From an uncultured Flavobacteriaceae bacterium (lineage in GTDB: Bacteria; Bacteroidota; Bacteroidia; Flavobacteriales; Flavobacteriaceae): 60,790 nucleotides of DNA. Where the stretch lies: positions 1-60,790 of the forward strand of contig CANLUH010000024.1 in NCBI GenBank assembly GCA_947494205.1, given 5' to 3'. Positions 15,979 to 24,900 of the stretch are shown here, piece after piece. Below the pieces are notes generated by a model that was not told the DNA's origin, ran no database searches, and saw only the letters and a program-made list of their open reading frames with translations. Within the stretch, counting starts at the first letter, position 1; each line of letters opens with the position of its first letter. The translations under genes and the position numbers were made by a program.

Positions 15979-18318
15979 ATGAAATATATAATACAACTCG
16001 TAATCGTATTTACGAGTCTATGCGTATATGCGCAAAATAATTATAGCGGAACGATTTTAGATAAAAACAATAAACCGTTACAAGGCGCTACCATTCAGTC
16101 TAAAGCTAATTTAAATACCATGGTAGTTTCAGATGAAAACGGAGCTTTTTCAATAACCTTACAAGAAGATACAACAGTTGTTATTCGTTTTGTAGGATTT
16201 ACAACATTTGAGAAGAGCCTTTCAGAAACAAATAACAGAATTATATTAATTGAAAATGATGAGCTTTTAGATGAGGTTGTTATTTCGGCTAGTAGAGAAA
16301 CGCAACAACGAAAAGAAGTACCCGCTTCTATTTCTGTAATTACGGCAAAAGAAATAGAAGAGACAAAAGCCTTTGGTATAGATCAATTGGTAAATGATGT
16401 ACCGGGCGTATTAATGTCTACGTCTAGAGCAGCGAGTAACGAGCAGCATTTTATGGCGGTACGTTCTCCAATTTCTACAAAATCGTTGTTTTTATATGTA
16501 GAAGACGGTTTACCAATTCGTCCAACAGCGGTATTTAATCATAATGCATTGTTAGAAATGAATGACATTACATACGACCGTGTTGAGGTGTTAAAAGGTC
16601 CTGCATCTAGTATTTATGGAAGTGAAGCTATAGGTGGAAGTTTTAATTTTATAACTAAAAAACCAACTCGAGATTTTACAGGAAGTGCAGGATTTCAAAT
16701 TAACGATTTAGGATTAACACGTTACGATTTAGAATTATCTAAATATGCTAATGATAATGTTGGATTCTACTTAGGAACACAATATGTACAGAGAGAGGGC
16801 GGACCAGTAGAGCACAGTAACTACGAGAAATTTGCATTAACATTTAAAAACGTAAACCACTTATCGCCTACTCTAGAATGGACTAATGTTATCGATTTAA
16901 TAGATTATAGATCGGACATGACGGGGTCTTTAAGCGAAGCCGATTACAGAGGAGGTAATTACGAAAGTGATCAAACTTTTACAGAGCGAGATGCGTTTGC
17001 TTTTAGAGTAAGAAGTACCGTAAATAAACAATGGAATGCAAAAAATAAAACCGCATTTAATGTTGTATTTAGAACTAACGAGATGGGGCAGAATCCATCG
17101 TATAGAATACGTCAATTTAGAAACCAAGGACAGTTAACAGGTTTTGGTAGTGGAGAACTAAATAATAATGCTTTTAAAAGTTATGTGGGTTTAATACAAC
17201 ATAAGCTAGATTTCGATTTCGCAAATTCGTCTTTAATCGTTGGGTCGTCTTTAGATTATTCTCCACAGGATTATGTGGCAGAACGCCTTTCGGTAATTGT
17301 AGATACAGAAACTGGACAAAATATAGATTTTACACTTAACGGAGGCGATTATATTTTAAATTACGATGCTAGTATTTTTAACTATGCAGGTTATTTACAA
17401 TACGAAATAAATCCTACAGAAGCTTTAAAAGTAACGGCAGCTGTACGTTACGATGGTTTTGAGTGCGATTACAACAATTTAGTAGATGGTGTTGCAGGAC
17501 CAAGAGATTCTAAAAACATCTATAATAATGTATCGCCCAAAGTAGGCGTAAATTATAATGTAAATAACACTTTAGGATTATATGCTAATTACTCTAACGG
17601 ATTTACACCACCGCAAACGTCTACATTATACAGAAATAGTTTTGTTGGTGTTGGAGGAGATGTGTTCGATTTAAAACCAAGCAACTACGATAATTTTGAA
17701 ATAGGAACCTATTTAAAACCTATAAAAACAGTACAAGTAGATGCAGCAGTATATTTTTTAGAGGGGAAAAATACTTTGATTACACTTCGTGATGAAAACG
17801 ATGCCTTTTTTAATACTAATGCAGGAAAAACAAGATCGTATGGTATAGAATATGGTGTGAAATATAAACCAACACAGGAGTTGACTATTAGCCATAACGG
17901 AAGTTTTGCTAAACATAGATACGTAGACTTTTTTGATAGAGGCATTGATTATTCTGATACCGATAGAGAAACTGCACCGAAGCTTTTAGGGACTTCTAAA
18001 ATAACATATAAACCTAATGCTATTAAAAACCTAACTGTTAGTATTACACATGAATTAGTAGGGAAATACAATACTAGTTTTGAAGGGCAAATAGATAACG
18101 AAGACGGTACTTTTAGTACAGCAACCTATGATGGACACAATATATTTAATGCTTTAATATCGTACGAGATTAAGGGTGTTAATGTATGGATTCATGCATT
18201 AAATCTGTTTGACGATTTATACTCTGCAAGGGCATCTTACAATAGGTTTAGAGGGGAGAACTCTTATACCATTGGTAACCCAAGAGCATTTCACTTTGGA
18301 TTAAAATACAAGTTTTAG
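15979..18318 (+). CDS. TonB-dependent receptor, probable iron/siderophore type
   Basis: The 779-residue outer-membrane receptor has signal peptide 1-18 (ending CVYAQ) and a CarboxypepD_reg-like domain (about 20-100). The plug region reads EVVISASRETQQRKEVPASISVIT and EVLKGPASSIYGSEAIGG. A 22-strand barrel ends with aromatic KYKF. The next gene encodes a PepSY-type inner-membrane protein, a pairing typical of ferric-siderophore or heme uptake. No SusD partner is present, so glycan uptake is unlikely. Ligand not determinable. Confidence 0.9.
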   Translation: MKYIIQLVIVFTSLCVYAQNNYSGTILDKNNKPLQGATIQSKANLNTMVVSDENGAFSITLQEDTTVVIRFVGFTTFEKSLSETNNRIILIENDELLDEVVISASRETQQRKEVPASISVITAKEIEETKAFGIDQLVNDVPGVLMSTSRAASNEQHFMAVRSPISTKSLFLYVEDGLPIRPTAVFNHNALLEMNDITYDRVEVLKGPASSIYGSEAIGGSFNFITKKPTRDFTGSAGFQINDLGLTRYDLELSKYANDNVGFYLGTQYVQREGGPVEHSNYEKFALTFKNVNHLSPTLEWTNVIDLIDYRSDMTGSLSEADYRGGNYESDQTFTERDAFAFRVRSTVNKQWNAKNKTAFNVVFRTNEMGQNPSYRIRQFRNQGQLTGFGSGELNNNAFKSYVGLIQHKLDFDFANSSLIVGSSLDYSPQDYVAERLSVIVDTETGQNIDFTLNGGDYILNYDASIFNYAGYLQYEINPTEALKVTAAVRYDGFECDYNNLVDGVAGPRDSKNIYNNVSPKVGVNYNVNNTLGLYANYSNGFTPPQTSTLYRNSFVGVGGDVFDLKPSNYDNFEIGTYLKPIKTVQVDAAVYFLEGKNTLITLRDENDAFFNTNAGKTRSYGIEYGVKYKPTQELTISHNGSFAKHRYVDFFDRGIDYSDTDRETAPKLLGTSKITYKPNAIKNLTVSITHELVGKYNTSFEGQIDNEDGTFSTATYDGHNIFNALISYEIKGVNVWIHALNLFDDLYSARASYNRFRGENSYTIGNPRAFHFGLKYKF

Positions 18319-18329
18319 TTATTAATAAG

Positions 18330-18374
18330 TAATCTGAGAGAGGTAAAAAAGTTTCTTTTAAGTCTCTCAGATTA
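18330..18374 (+). terminator. Hairpin between TonB receptor and PepSY gene
   Basis: TAATCTGAGAG (18330-18340) pairs perfectly with CTCTCAGATTA (18364-18374). Only a modest T-run follows, so it could act as a partial terminator that lowers expression of the downstream gene. Confidence 0.6.
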
Positions 18375-18391
18375 TTTTAAAGTATTCAATA

Positions 18392-19633
18392 ATGATAAAA
18401 AAGAATAATACATTAAATCAATGGCTTTGGAAATGGCATTTCATAGCAGGGTTAGTGTCTTTACCTTTTGTAATTGTATTAGCAATTACAGGTGGAATAT
18501 ACTTATTTAAAGATAATTATGAGGGGCCTCAACAAGAAGCTATAAAAGTTATAAAAGCGGAAGCCAATCCTATTTCATTTCAACAACAATGGGAATTAGC
18601 AAAGTCAGTTGCAAAAAAACAACCTAATATTATGGTTATTCCTTCGAAATATACGCAAGCAACAGAGTTTGTATCGGGACGATTTAGTCATAAAAATAGT
18701 ATATATATTAATCCTTACACAGCTAAGGTAACTGGTAAAATAAGTCCGAAAGACTCTAAAATGCATACGGTTAGAAAACTACATGGTGAGTTACTTTTAG
18801 GCAAATTTGGAACTAAAATTATCGAATTAATTGCAAGCTGGATGGTCGTATTAATTATTACGGGAATCTATGTGTTTTGGCCTAATAAAAAACAAGGTGT
18901 AAAAGGGTTTTTTACAGTTAGACTAAAACAAGGAAAACGTATTCTGTTTAGAGATTTACATACTGTTTTGGGCTTTTGGGTATCGTTATTATTATTGTTA
19001 ACGCTTGCCGGTGGATTTCCATGGACAGACGTTTTTGGAGATAACTTTAAATGGGTTCAAAAAGTAACCAATACAGGTTATCCAAAAACATGGGATGCAA
19101 GAGGTTTGCAATCTAAGGTTAGTGGAGAAGCCATTACTTTAGACAACATGGTTATTTTAGCGAAATCTATGGAGTTGGAAGGGGAAGTGAGTATTGGTTT
19201 ACCTAAAAACGAAAACGGTGTTTACAGTATTTTTAATACAACATTAAACTTTGGGAAACAGAAACGTTTTCATTTTGATCAATATTCTGGTGAGCAATTA
19301 ATTGAACACGATTGGGGAGATGTAGGTGTTTTAATGCGTGGTAGACTATGGTTAATGGCCTTTCATCAAGGACAATTTGGACAATGGAATTGGATTTTAA
19401 TGTTAGGTATTGCTATTATGTTGCTAGGTGTTAGTTTAGCAGGTTTACTGTCTTATTTAAAACGGAAACAAAAGGGGCATTGGGGAACACCAAAAGTTCC
19501 GGCTAAATTTAAAGCGGGTTACGGTATAGTTATTTGTATTGTTATATTAGGTATTGTGTTTCCGTTATTTGGAATAAGTTCACTATTAGTGGCTATAATA
19601 GAATTTATAAGAACTAAAAAGAAACCTGTTTAA
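18392..19633 (+). CDS. PepSY-associated membrane protein (PiuB-like)
   Basis: The 413-residue inner-membrane protein has the PepSY_TM layout: first helix LVSLPFVIVLAITGGIYLF after WKWHFIAG, periplasmic PepSY-like regions (about 55-110 and 230-300), helices near 155-175 and 195-215, and two final helices. HKLHG-type histidines (KLHGELLLG, FRDLHTVLGFW) resemble the heme/iron-reductase-like residues of this family. It lies 73 bp after the TonB receptor and probably acts with it, for example reducing or transferring iron at the inner membrane. Its stop codon directly abuts that of the convergent SulP gene. Confidence 0.85.
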   Translation: MIKKNNTLNQWLWKWHFIAGLVSLPFVIVLAITGGIYLFKDNYEGPQQEAIKVIKAEANPISFQQQWELAKSVAKKQPNIMVIPSKYTQATEFVSGRFSHKNSIYINPYTAKVTGKISPKDSKMHTVRKLHGELLLGKFGTKIIELIASWMVVLIITGIYVFWPNKKQGVKGFFTVRLKQGKRILFRDLHTVLGFWVSLLLLLTLAGGFPWTDVFGDNFKWVQKVTNTGYPKTWDARGLQSKVSGEAITLDNMVILAKSMELEGEVSIGLPKNENGVYSIFNTTLNFGKQKRFHFDQYSGEQLIEHDWGDVGVLMRGRLWLMAFHQGQFGQWNWILMLGIAIMLLGVSLAGLLSYLKRKQKGHWGTPKVPAKFKAGYGIVICIVILGIVFPLFGISSLLVAIIEFIRTKKKPV

Positions 19634-21829
19634 TTAAGATAGTACTTCTTTTAAACGTTTACCAAAATCGAAAAGCGCTTTAATTTCTTTAATACTAGCT
19701 TGGCGTTCGCGCCCAAAAATTAGTAAGTTACTCCCGTTAGATTCTATATGATAATAAGGGTTACTCTCGAAGAAGTTAGTGACATCGTCATTAAAAAGCG
19801 CTTTTATTCTGGTTTCATCTTCTCCTAACAAGTAGAACCGTCTAGAAAAGTCGTTATGATCTTGAATAGGAATGTCTTTAAAACCTGCAAAAGCATAAAT
19901 TTTTTCTAAAAAACCTTCTCTATCTAAAGTAAATTCAGGAATGTCCTTATTTAATTTTATATGAAGCATAGTAGAGCGAACCACTTCTTTAGCAATAAAC
20001 TCACCTTCGGAAAACTCGATATCAAATAATGTTAAGTCTACTTTTTCGTTTGTTAATTCATTATTAATATGGTTAATTTGCTTCGTTCGAAAAAATAGAA
20101 AATCATTAAGAAAATCGATGTCTTTTTGTTTTTCTAATGTGTAATTTAATTTATAATTACTTGCTAATTCTTCGATACTAGTTTGTCGTCTAGTTAAACT
20201 CTTTTTAATAATGTTTGGTACAGGTAATAAACGTCGTAGTGCAAAAGGATGTTTAGAATCGGTATCATGCATATCAAGACCAACAACTTCGAAAGAGCCG
20301 CCTCGTTTTTTAAATAACTCTTGATAATTGTTGAGGTTTTCCATAACGGTGTGATCTACAAACTTACAAAGGGAGAAGTCTACAACAACATCTTCATCTT
20401 CCGGAATGGCATTAATTTTTTCTTTTAATTTATAATAGTTTAAAAAACTACAAAAATGCTTAACACTTAAGTAATAATTACTGTTTTCCTCTTCTTCTTT
20501 AAACATTAAAACGTTTGGTTTTAAAACGTTTTTTGCAAACAAACTAAAGTTGCGATTTATAATAATATGAATAATAAAGGTAACAACGACTCCTGATACA
20601 ATTCCTGTAATTAAACCTATTTTTAAAGTCACTAGAAGCGTTACAAAAAAGATGATAAGTTGTTCTCTACCAATAGAAAATATATTTCTAATAGTAACGG
20701 GGGAGGCTAATTTATAACCCGTGTATACTAATATAGCCATTAACGCAGGCAGCGGAATTCTGGTTAACTGCGAACTAAATAATACTATAAATATGACCAA
20801 AAATGTGGCGTGAAAAAAGTTAGATGAACGATTACTACCGCCATTATTTACATTAACCGAACTTCGCGCTATAACAGTTACTACATTTAATCCACCTAAA
20901 AAACCACTTCCAATAGTTGCCAAACCTAAAGCTTTTAAGTCGCGATTTACGTTAGAACGACGTTTCTCTGGATCTAACTTATCAACAGCCTTTATACTTA
21001 ATAAAGACTCTATACTTGCTATAAGGGTTAAAGCTAAAACACTAGTCCAAAAAGGAAGGCTTCCTATTTGACCAAAATCTACAGAAGGTAATTGTGCAAT
21101 AATTTCAGAGAATTCTGGAATACCCGAAATCATGTAATTAGGGGCTATAGGATTGTTTTCGTGTGCTACTAATTCAAAATAATAACTAAAGGCTATGGAT
21201 AAAATAACAATCCACATGGGCGCAGGAATAAGCTGCAAGTATTTATTCCTAATTTTAGAGTAAAATATCATAATAGCAAAACTTAAAACACCCGCAATAG
21301 CAGCATAAATAAGGCCTGTATTATCGTAATGAACAGCATCGTTAATAGTATATGGAATTTCTAAAAGATAGTCTATAGTATCTTCTCGTTTTATACGATG
21401 CGCTAACATAATATGAAACTGTTTCCCTAAAATAATTAACCCAATAGCAGCTAACATGCCTTGAATGGCAGACGATGGAAAAAAATCGGCTAACTTACCT
21501 AAACGTAAAAAGCCTAAAATTAATAGTAGTCCACCTGAGCAAATAATGGCAGCATAAGCACTTTCTATTCCTAATGTTGTTATAGTCATTAAAAGCACAC
21601 CAACTAAACCATTTCCAGGGCCTGCAATAGTGACATTACTACCTCCTAATATAGAAACAACAAAGCCTCCAATTACTGCAGCAATAATCCCTGCAATTGG
21701 TGGTGCGTCACTAGCCATAGCTAGACCTAAACCTAAAGGTAAAGCAATAAGACTTACGACAAAACCAGAAAAGATATTTTTAGGTAGTGCTTTAAAAAAG
21801 GGTGCTAATGTATCTTTCTTTGGGCTCAT
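19634..21829 (-). CDS. SulP family anion transporter with extended C-terminus
   Basis: The 731-residue protein has about 12 membrane helices starting LPKNIFSGFVVSLIALPLGLGLAMAS, with the SulP signature GLVGV...GIESAYAAII and SIESLLS. A STAS domain follows (about 450-530; VVVDFSLCKFVDHTVMENL). After it lie ~190 residues of soluble sequence with no family I recognise. SulP proteins move sulfate or bicarbonate with Na+ or H+; the substrate is not readable. The start overlaps the end of the universal-stress gene by 4 bp, so the two are translationally coupled; bicarbonate transporters are often paired with stress-type proteins. Confidence 0.9.
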   Translation of the reverse strand: MSPKKDTLAPFFKALPKNIFSGFVVSLIALPLGLGLAMASDAPPIAGIIAAVIGGFVVSILGGSNVTIAGPGNGLVGVLLMTITTLGIESAYAAIICSGGLLLILGFLRLGKLADFFPSSAIQGMLAAIGLIILGKQFHIMLAHRIKREDTIDYLLEIPYTINDAVHYDNTGLIYAAIAGVLSFAIMIFYSKIRNKYLQLIPAPMWIVILSIAFSYYFELVAHENNPIAPNYMISGIPEFSEIIAQLPSVDFGQIGSLPFWTSVLALTLIASIESLLSIKAVDKLDPEKRRSNVNRDLKALGLATIGSGFLGGLNVVTVIARSSVNVNNGGSNRSSNFFHATFLVIFIVLFSSQLTRIPLPALMAILVYTGYKLASPVTIRNIFSIGREQLIIFFVTLLVTLKIGLITGIVSGVVVTFIIHIIINRNFSLFAKNVLKPNVLMFKEEEENSNYYLSVKHFCSFLNYYKLKEKINAIPEDEDVVVDFSLCKFVDHTVMENLNNYQELFKKRGGSFEVVGLDMHDTDSKHPFALRRLLPVPNIIKKSLTRRQTSIEELASNYKLNYTLEKQKDIDFLNDFLFFRTKQINHINNELTNEKVDLTLFDIEFSEGEFIAKEVVRSTMLHIKLNKDIPEFTLDREGFLEKIYAFAGFKDIPIQDHNDFSRRFYLLGEDETRIKALFNDDVTNFFESNPYYHIESNGSNLLIFGRERQASIKEIKALFDFGKRLKEVLS

Positions 21830-22668
21830 TGAATGATTAAAACATCGGTTGGTAATTCGGTTAAAATATGTTCAATATCATGAGGAAATAAACGGTCCCA
21901 AAATGTCATTTTAGAAGGTGCATTCATCACTAATAAATCGGCACGAGAAATCTGTGCATAATGCCCAATAGAATAGCCTTGTTGTCCAAAAATTAGTTGT
22001 GATTTTATGGTAATATCACTAGTATACTCTTCAGGAATGTGTGCAATAATGTCTTTAATACGTGTTTCTTCTCTAAGTCTTAGTTTTTCTTTATAAATAG
22101 TCGCTTTTCTAAGCGATTTATCATCATCTACCTTAACAGCAACTTCATTTTGTTTTATTTCTTCAACTACAGTAATACGTTCTGCTAATAGTTGTTTAGC
22201 AACATAAAAGGCAGAAGTAATAGTTTGTTCCGTTTTTGGGTCTTCTAAACCATTAACTACAATATGTCGACAAGACACTCTTTCTATAGAAGGCTTAATT
22301 AAAAGTAGAATAGAACATTTGGCGCGTCTAGTAATTTTTCTAGCAATAGAACCAACATAATATTTTAAAAAATTCTCACGCTGTAAAGCACCAAGAACTA
22401 ATAAGTCTATTTGTTTTGCTTCTGAAGTTGATAAAATAACATCAACAGGATCTCCAGTTTTAAAAACGACCTCATAATCGATATTACTAAAATTATCTAG
22501 AATAATTTTTAAAGCTTCAGTTTTTTCTTCCGAAGCAACACCGACATGTATTAAGATGAGCTTTGAATTAAAAAATTGAGATAAACGGGCGACCTCAAAA
22601 AGGTTAGCTTTTAAGTTTGGTGAGAATGCTACACCAATTCCAATACTTTTAAACGGTTTTAAAGTCAC
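21826..22668 (-). CDS. Universal stress protein, tandem UspA domains
   Basis: The 280-residue cytosolic protein has two UspA-like halves. Residues 1-140 include GIGVAFSPN, LLVLGALQREN and the phosphate-binding-like YYVGSIARKITRRAKCSILLI; 150-280 contain ADLLVMNAPSK and LPTDVLIIQ. The first half keeps a G-S-x-A-x-x-I site. It is first in the operon with the SulP transporter and overlaps it by 4 bp, so it may modulate the transporter. Confidence 0.88.
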   Translation of the reverse strand: MTLKPFKSIGIGVAFSPNLKANLFEVARLSQFFNSKLILIHVGVASEEKTEALKIILDNFSNIDYEVVFKTGDPVDVILSTSEAKQIDLLVLGALQRENFLKYYVGSIARKITRRAKCSILLLIKPSIERVSCRHIVVNGLEDPKTEQTITSAFYVAKQLLAERITVVEEIKQNEVAVKVDDDKSLRKATIYKEKLRLREETRIKDIIAHIPEEYTSDITIKSQLIFGQQGYSIGHYAQISRADLLVMNAPSKMTFWDRLFPHDIEHILTELPTDVLIIQ

Positions 22669-22823
22669 GTATTTTTAATTCTGAAAAACTTGAAAGGTAA
22701 CACTTTTTTAACTTAAAAAAACTTTGAAATAGCGCGTATTTAAAGATTTTAAGGTTTAATTTTAGCTCTGTAATACAATTGCGATGTCAATTAAATTATT
22801 TATTTTCACATAAAACGTTTTGT

Positions 22824-24677
22824 ATGTTAGAGTTAGCAGGAATAATTATACTAGGTATCTTAGCGCAATGGTTTGCGTGGAAGTTTAAAATACCAGCTAT
22901 TTTGCCATTAATATTAATAGGTTTACTTGTAGGACCTATAGCAGCAGAATTTTTAAGCGAAGATGGCGGGAAATGGATAGAACCCGTTTGGACCGGTGAA
23001 AAAGGACTGTTTCCAGGTGAAAGTTTATACTATTTTGTATCGCTAGCCATTAGTATTATTTTATTTGAAGGTGGCTTAACATTAAAACGGTCGGAAATTA
23101 AAACCGTAGGGCCAGTAATTACAAAATTAATTACTTTAGGATCGGCTATTACATTCTTTGGTGCAGGACTTATTGCGCATTATACATTTAACCTAAGTTG
23201 GGAATTATCGTTTTTATTTTCAGGATTAATTATAGTAACGGGACCTACCGTAATTACACCAATTCTAAGAAATATCCCATTAAAGAAAGATATCTCAACA
23301 GTATTAAAGTGGGAAGGTATTTTAATTGATCCCATTGGCGCATTAGTTGCGGTATTGGTTTTCGAATTTATAAGTGTAGAAGGCGATAGTGGTTTTACCA
23401 AAACGGCACTAATAGAGTTTGGGAAAATTATACTATTTGGGACGACGTTCGGTTTTACATTTGCACATGCACTGGCCTATGCCATTAATAAAAAGTTTAT
23501 TCCACATTACCTTTTAAACGTGGTATCACTTTCAGCAGTATTATTAGTATTTGTAGAGTCTGAAATCTTTGCACATGAATCTGGTTTATTAGCTGTTGTA
23601 GTTATGGGAATGGTATTAGGTAATGGAAAGTTAGAGAACTTAAAAGAATTACTATACTTTAAAGAGTCTTTAAGTGTGTTACTAATTTCAATCCTTTTTA
23701 TATTACTCTCTGCAAATATTAATTTCGACGATTTACTATTATTATACAATTGGAAAACAGCAGTACTTTTTGTTTTAGTTGTGTTTATTGTTCGGCCTCT
23801 GGCAGTCTTTCTCAGTACAGCTAATTCCAAACTTAAAGTAAACGAAAAACTATTTATTAGTTGGGTAGGACCACGAGGAATTGTAGCAGCAGGAATCGCT
23901 TCGTTATTTGGAAGTAAGTTAATGAAACAAGGTGTAGAAGGTGCCGAATATATTACACCTTTGGTTTTTATGATTGTGTTAGGAACTGTATTATTAAATG
24001 CAACTACAGCCCGTTTGTTTGCTAAAATAGTAGGTGTCTTTTTAACCAAATCTAGCGGTATTTTAATAGTAGGAGCTTCTAAAGTATCACGTTTATTAGG
24101 ACATTATTTAGAGTCTAATGGTAGACATGTTGTATTAATAGACAGTAACCAAAGTAATATAGATATGGCAAAAGAACTTGGCTTAGAAGCTATAAATACC
24201 AATATCTATTCAGATACTCTACTAGATAATATAGAACTTAGTGATATTGGTTATTTAATGGCATTAACAGGTAATGCAGATATTAATAAATATGCTATTA
24301 ATAAGTTTAGCAAACAGTTTGGAGAAAATGGGTCTTTTAGATTAGTTTCTATAGACGAAATGCGTGATGAAAATAACAACCCAAAAGAAGGTTTGTTTTC
24401 GCATACAGACGATTTTAATACCTTAACTAATGCCACAAAAAAGTATCCTAGTATACAAGAAATTGAGATAAAAGATAAAGCACACTACGATAGTTTAATT
24501 GAAATTACCGATAAAGATAAAGACATTATCCCTTTGTTTATAAAAGACGAAGAAGGGGAGTTAACTATTATATCATCTTATAGTAAAGATGTGGAAGTGG
24601 GAGAAAATAAATCTCTAGTGTATTTAGGAAAACCTTTTGATGTTGAGGTAGTAGAAGCAGAGAGCAACGATTCCTAG
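22824..24677 (+). CDS. CPA1-type Na+/H+ antiporter with TrkA-N domain
   Basis: About 617 residues from ATG 22824 (MLELAGIIILG); a TTG at 22779 would add a poorly matching N-terminus. Twelve or so helices carry FEGGLTLKRSE and GPTVITPILRN, the pair typical of NhaP/CPA1 exchangers, then VGPRGIVAAGIASLF. A cytosolic Rossmann (TrkA-N/RCK) domain begins ILIVGASKVSRLLGHYL at about 410-500, so nucleotide-gated Na+(K+)/H+ exchange is expected. It is divergent from the Usp-SulP operon, and all three genes concern ion homeostasis. A strong terminator follows. Confidence 0.92.
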   Translation: MLELAGIIILGILAQWFAWKFKIPAILPLILIGLLVGPIAAEFLSEDGGKWIEPVWTGEKGLFPGESLYYFVSLAISIILFEGGLTLKRSEIKTVGPVITKLITLGSAITFFGAGLIAHYTFNLSWELSFLFSGLIIVTGPTVITPILRNIPLKKDISTVLKWEGILIDPIGALVAVLVFEFISVEGDSGFTKTALIEFGKIILFGTTFGFTFAHALAYAINKKFIPHYLLNVVSLSAVLLVFVESEIFAHESGLLAVVVMGMVLGNGKLENLKELLYFKESLSVLLISILFILLSANINFDDLLLLYNWKTAVLFVLVVFIVRPLAVFLSTANSKLKVNEKLFISWVGPRGIVAAGIASLFGSKLMKQGVEGAEYITPLVFMIVLGTVLLNATTARLFAKIVGVFLTKSSGILIVGASKVSRLLGHYLESNGRHVVLIDSNQSNIDMAKELGLEAINTNIYSDTLLDNIELSDIGYLMALTGNADINKYAINKFSKQFGENGSFRLVSIDEMRDENNNPKEGLFSHTDDFNTLTNATKKYPSIQEIEIKDKAHYDSLIEITDKDKDIIPLFIKDEEGELTIISSYSKDVEVGENKSLVYLGKPFDVEVVEAESNDS

Positions 24678-24702
24678 TGGAGTAAAGTAATAAAGTTATA
24701 AA

Positions 24703-24736
24703 AAATGCCTTCAATTATATTGAAGGCATTTTTTAT
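24703..24736 (+). terminator. Terminator of the antiporter gene
   Basis: A perfect 13-bp stem (24703-24715 with 24721-24733) is followed by T residues. Confidence 0.9.
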
Positions 24737-24763
24737 TTAAGCTTAAAAAGTAATCTCTCCCAA

Positions 24764-24789
24764 TTCAACCTTTTTTTATCCCGATTCGG
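24764..24789 (+). promoter_or_regulatory. Conserved upstream element, copy 1
   Basis: A 26-bp block starting ATTCAAC and ending CCCGATTCG matches 23 of 26 bases of the block at 26868-26893. It lies 112 bp before the ATG of the T9SS protein gene. Its recurrence before two genes beside a LytS/LytTR pair suggests a binding site for that or another regulator. Confidence 0.6.
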
Positions 24790-24900
24790 CATATTAGACT
24801 GTGAAAAATGAGTTTATAAAAATACTTTCATGTTGGTGGTATCCGAAAAGCCTGTTTATGAAATAGAGTAGGAATTAATTAATCAATAAAGTATTTTACA

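Noticed and set aside
23507-24049. 180-codon antisense ORF within the antiporter gene
   Set aside because: It mirrors a well-supported membrane protein gene, is low-complexity Asn/Thr/Lys-rich, and has no recognisable domain.
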